Shown: positions 13,759 through 14,710 of the stretch, piece by piece
How the letters are laid out: every line of letters starts with the position of its first letter
How positions within the stretch are numbered: position 1 is the stretch's first letter
Source: an uncultured Caryophanales bacterium
GTDB lineage: Bacteria > Bacillota_I > Bacilli_A > RFN20 > CAG-826
Direction of reading: 5' to 3'
Assembly: GCA_946404585.1 (NCBI GenBank)
Contig: CAMJEC010000018.1
Span: 1-14,710 of the forward strand
DNA: 14,710 bases
Notes under the pieces: generated by a model
Database searches by the model: none
Told to the model about the DNA's origin: nothing
The model's input: only the letters and a program-made list of their open reading frames with translations
Position numbers and translations under genes: made by a program

Positions 13759-13911
13759 ATGATTGAAGAAGTTGTCGATAGCGAAAAAGAGGCCCGCAAG
13801 GCTAGAATTAAAACAAGATTCCTCTGGGTTATCATTATCCTAGACTTACTTTTATTTGGCTACGCAGCTTATGAAATCGTAATGATTATCATTAACTTGG
13901 TTACTAAGTAA
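13759..13911 (+). CDS. Small single-pass membrane protein, 50 residues
   Basis: A short ORF beginning MIEEVVDSEKEARKARIKTR, whose AGGAGG ribosome binding site (13748-13753) overlaps the asnS stop and sits five bases before the ATG. The N-terminal 20 residues are charged (acidic, then basic). A hydrophobic stretch from about 21 to 47 (FLWVIIILDLLLF onward) should span the membrane once, with the basic side in the cytoplasm. No family was recognised. The strong ribosome binding site, codon use like its neighbours, the stop TAA and the terminator right after all argue that it is a real gene, cotranscribed with asnS. Confidence 0.75.
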   Translation: MIEEVVDSEKEARKARIKTRFLWVIIILDLLLFGYAAYEIVMIIINLVTK

Positions 13912-13925
13912 AAAACAAACAAAAA

Positions 13926-13964
13926 AAAGAAACCCCGTTACGTTAATTCGGGGTTTTTCTTTTA
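13926..13964. terminator. Bidirectional terminator between asnS operon and minus-strand membrane gene
   Basis: Stem ACCCCG/CGGGGT (13932-13937 with 13949-13954), flanked by an A tract on the left and T5-C-T4 on the right. It can stop transcription of the 50-residue protein on the plus strand and of the convergent membrane gene on the minus strand. Confidence 0.9.
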
Positions 13965-14660
13965 CATTGGTTGAGCAGGATTATTTGGTTGTTGAGGTTG
14001 TTGTGGTGGAGTGTTTTGATCAAAGTTATCTAAACTCTTTTCAAACACTTTCTTAGAAAGTTTAATCGCTCTGATGGTTCTCGCTAAATAGGCTTGAGCA
14101 GCGATGAAATACCATGTGCCACCTATGACCATACAAACGATATAGACATAACACCAAATAGCGTCAACGGAGAAATGTGGTTCATTAACAAGTGGTGGCC
14201 ACTCCGCTAATAAGGTTAAGCCCCAAATCTTTTTGTATGAATCTGAATTTTTAAAGTCCCAAATCCAAAGTAGTGTACCAAAGCCTGTACCACCTTCATT
14301 TTTAGTACCATTATTGTAGTTAAGTAAGTCATAAGACCAATCTTTAGTAATAGCGTTTCTAATAAGGATAGTGCCAACACCAACGAGAATAATAATAATT
14401 GGTATCCAAGCTTGCTTTAAGAAATGACGGATATTCTTTTTAGCCGCGTATTTTCTTAATTGGTGAGGTGTTTTAACAATGTGATTAGTGACAACATCGC
14501 TCACTAAAGTATCACATTTCTTACCTTGCCATCTCATTGTTCTAACAATAAGTGAACCGAGTAAACCGATAATAACGAAAAGAAGAATAATCGCAAAGAG
14601 AAGAGCGATAATTACTCTTTTGTCATTTTCCGTTAACTTAATTAACAAATTAAAATTCAT
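13962..14660 (-). CDS. Multi-pass membrane protein of unknown function
   Basis: A 232-residue protein with three clear hydrophobic helices at about residues 17-40, 84-104 and 167-190, and a long segment between the second and third containing several Trp and Asn residues (about 105-165). That segment is probably on the outside, with basic stretches marking the cytoplasmic side. The C-terminus is low complexity, rich in Pro, Gln and Asn (about 215-232: TPPQQPQQPNNPAQPM). I recognise no family. The start ATG overlaps the stop of the preceding minus-strand reading frame (ATGA), and TGGGG lies seven bases upstream, so the gene is the last of a minus-strand operon entering from the right. Confidence 0.75.
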   Translation of the reverse strand: MNFNLLIKLTENDKRVIIALLFAIILLFVIIGLLGSLIVRTMRWQGKKCDTLVSDVVTNHIVKTPHQLRKYAAKKNIRHFLKQAWIPIIIILVGVGTILIRNAITKDWSYDLLNYNNGTKNEGGTGFGTLLWIWDFKNSDSYKKIWGLTLLAEWPPLVNEPHFSVDAIWCYVYIVCMVIGGTWYFIAAQAYLARTIRAIKLSKKVFEKSLDNFDQNTPPQQPQQPNNPAQPM

Positions 14661-14710
14661 CGTTTACCCCAATCATCAAAATTTATATTCACACCAGAAT
14701 CGGTGTCATC
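14657..14710 (-). CDS. C-terminal end of an unidentified protein (partial)
   Basis: On the minus strand one frame is open from the window edge to TGA at 14657-14659 and encodes DDTDSGVNINFDDWGKR. The other two frames close quickly. Its TGA overlaps the ATG of the next gene by four bases, a usual operon junction. The piece is too short to name; the acidic tail gives no family. An alternative is that this is only the intergenic leader, with TATAAA as a -10 box. Confidence 0.55.
   Translation of the reverse strand, partial: DDTDSGVNINFDDWGKR

Noticed and set aside
4977..14664. Shared AACGAT just before three minus-strand starts (near 4980, 6212 and 14660)
   Set aside because: Six bases in three AT-rich contexts can recur by chance, the distance to the ATG differs, and in the third case it overlaps the start codon itself.
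1..14710. CRISPR arrays, insertion sequences, prophage or integration sites
   Set aside because: No spaced direct repeats, transposase or integrase genes, or terminal inverted repeats were seen; composition and codon use look uniform across the window.

Overview
The window is a gene-dense, AT-rich stretch of a low-GC Gram-positive genome. TGA, TAA and TAG all act as stops and tryptophan is TGG, so the standard code is used. The family set (tmRNA, DegV, Ntdp/DUF402, ThiT, tsaE-tsaB-rimI-tsaD, AsnS) points to an uncultured Bacilli/Mollicutes-related lineage of the RF39/RFN20/Erysipelotrichales kind. That placement is inferred from gene content and base composition, not from a phylogeny.

Left part (1-3393): the 3' end of tmRNA and its terminator, then a three-gene ABC importer (lipoprotein, permease, ATPase) of the TrpXYZ type. 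Its roughly 200-base leader is the most striking object in the window. A short ORF encodes MKRAFYYFYSYYYPRGNQ, in which eight of nine consecutive codons are Tyr or Phe. It is followed by a chain of overlapping, mutually exclusive hairpins ending in an intrinsic terminator just before the ribosome binding site of the importer. I read this as a ribosome-stalling attenuator that senses tyrosine (perhaps also phenylalanine) charging, which makes the importer a probable aromatic amino acid transporter. The ATPase also carries an unusual insertion of about 70 residues between its signature motif and Walker B.

Middle (3394-8270): degV (fatty-acid-binding family); a membrane-anchored XRE-type regulator and a GT-B glycosyltransferase on the minus strand; ung (uracil-DNA glycosylase); and on the minus strand a TPP-riboswitch-controlled thiamine ECF S-component (ThiT) with an extra C-terminal membrane domain. 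Several genes here have a -10 box so close to the start codon, and no Shine-Dalgarno sequence, that leaderless transcripts are likely.

Right part (8271-13911): a tightly packed operon of a DUF3137-like membrane protein, a DUF402 nucleoside di/triphosphatase, and tsaE-tsaB-rimI-tsaD, covering t6A tRNA modification and ribosomal protein acetylation. asnS follows with its own good promoter, then a 50-residue single-pass membrane protein. A bidirectional terminator separates these from a convergent minus-strand membrane protein (13962-14660), whose start overlaps the stop of another gene running off the right edge.
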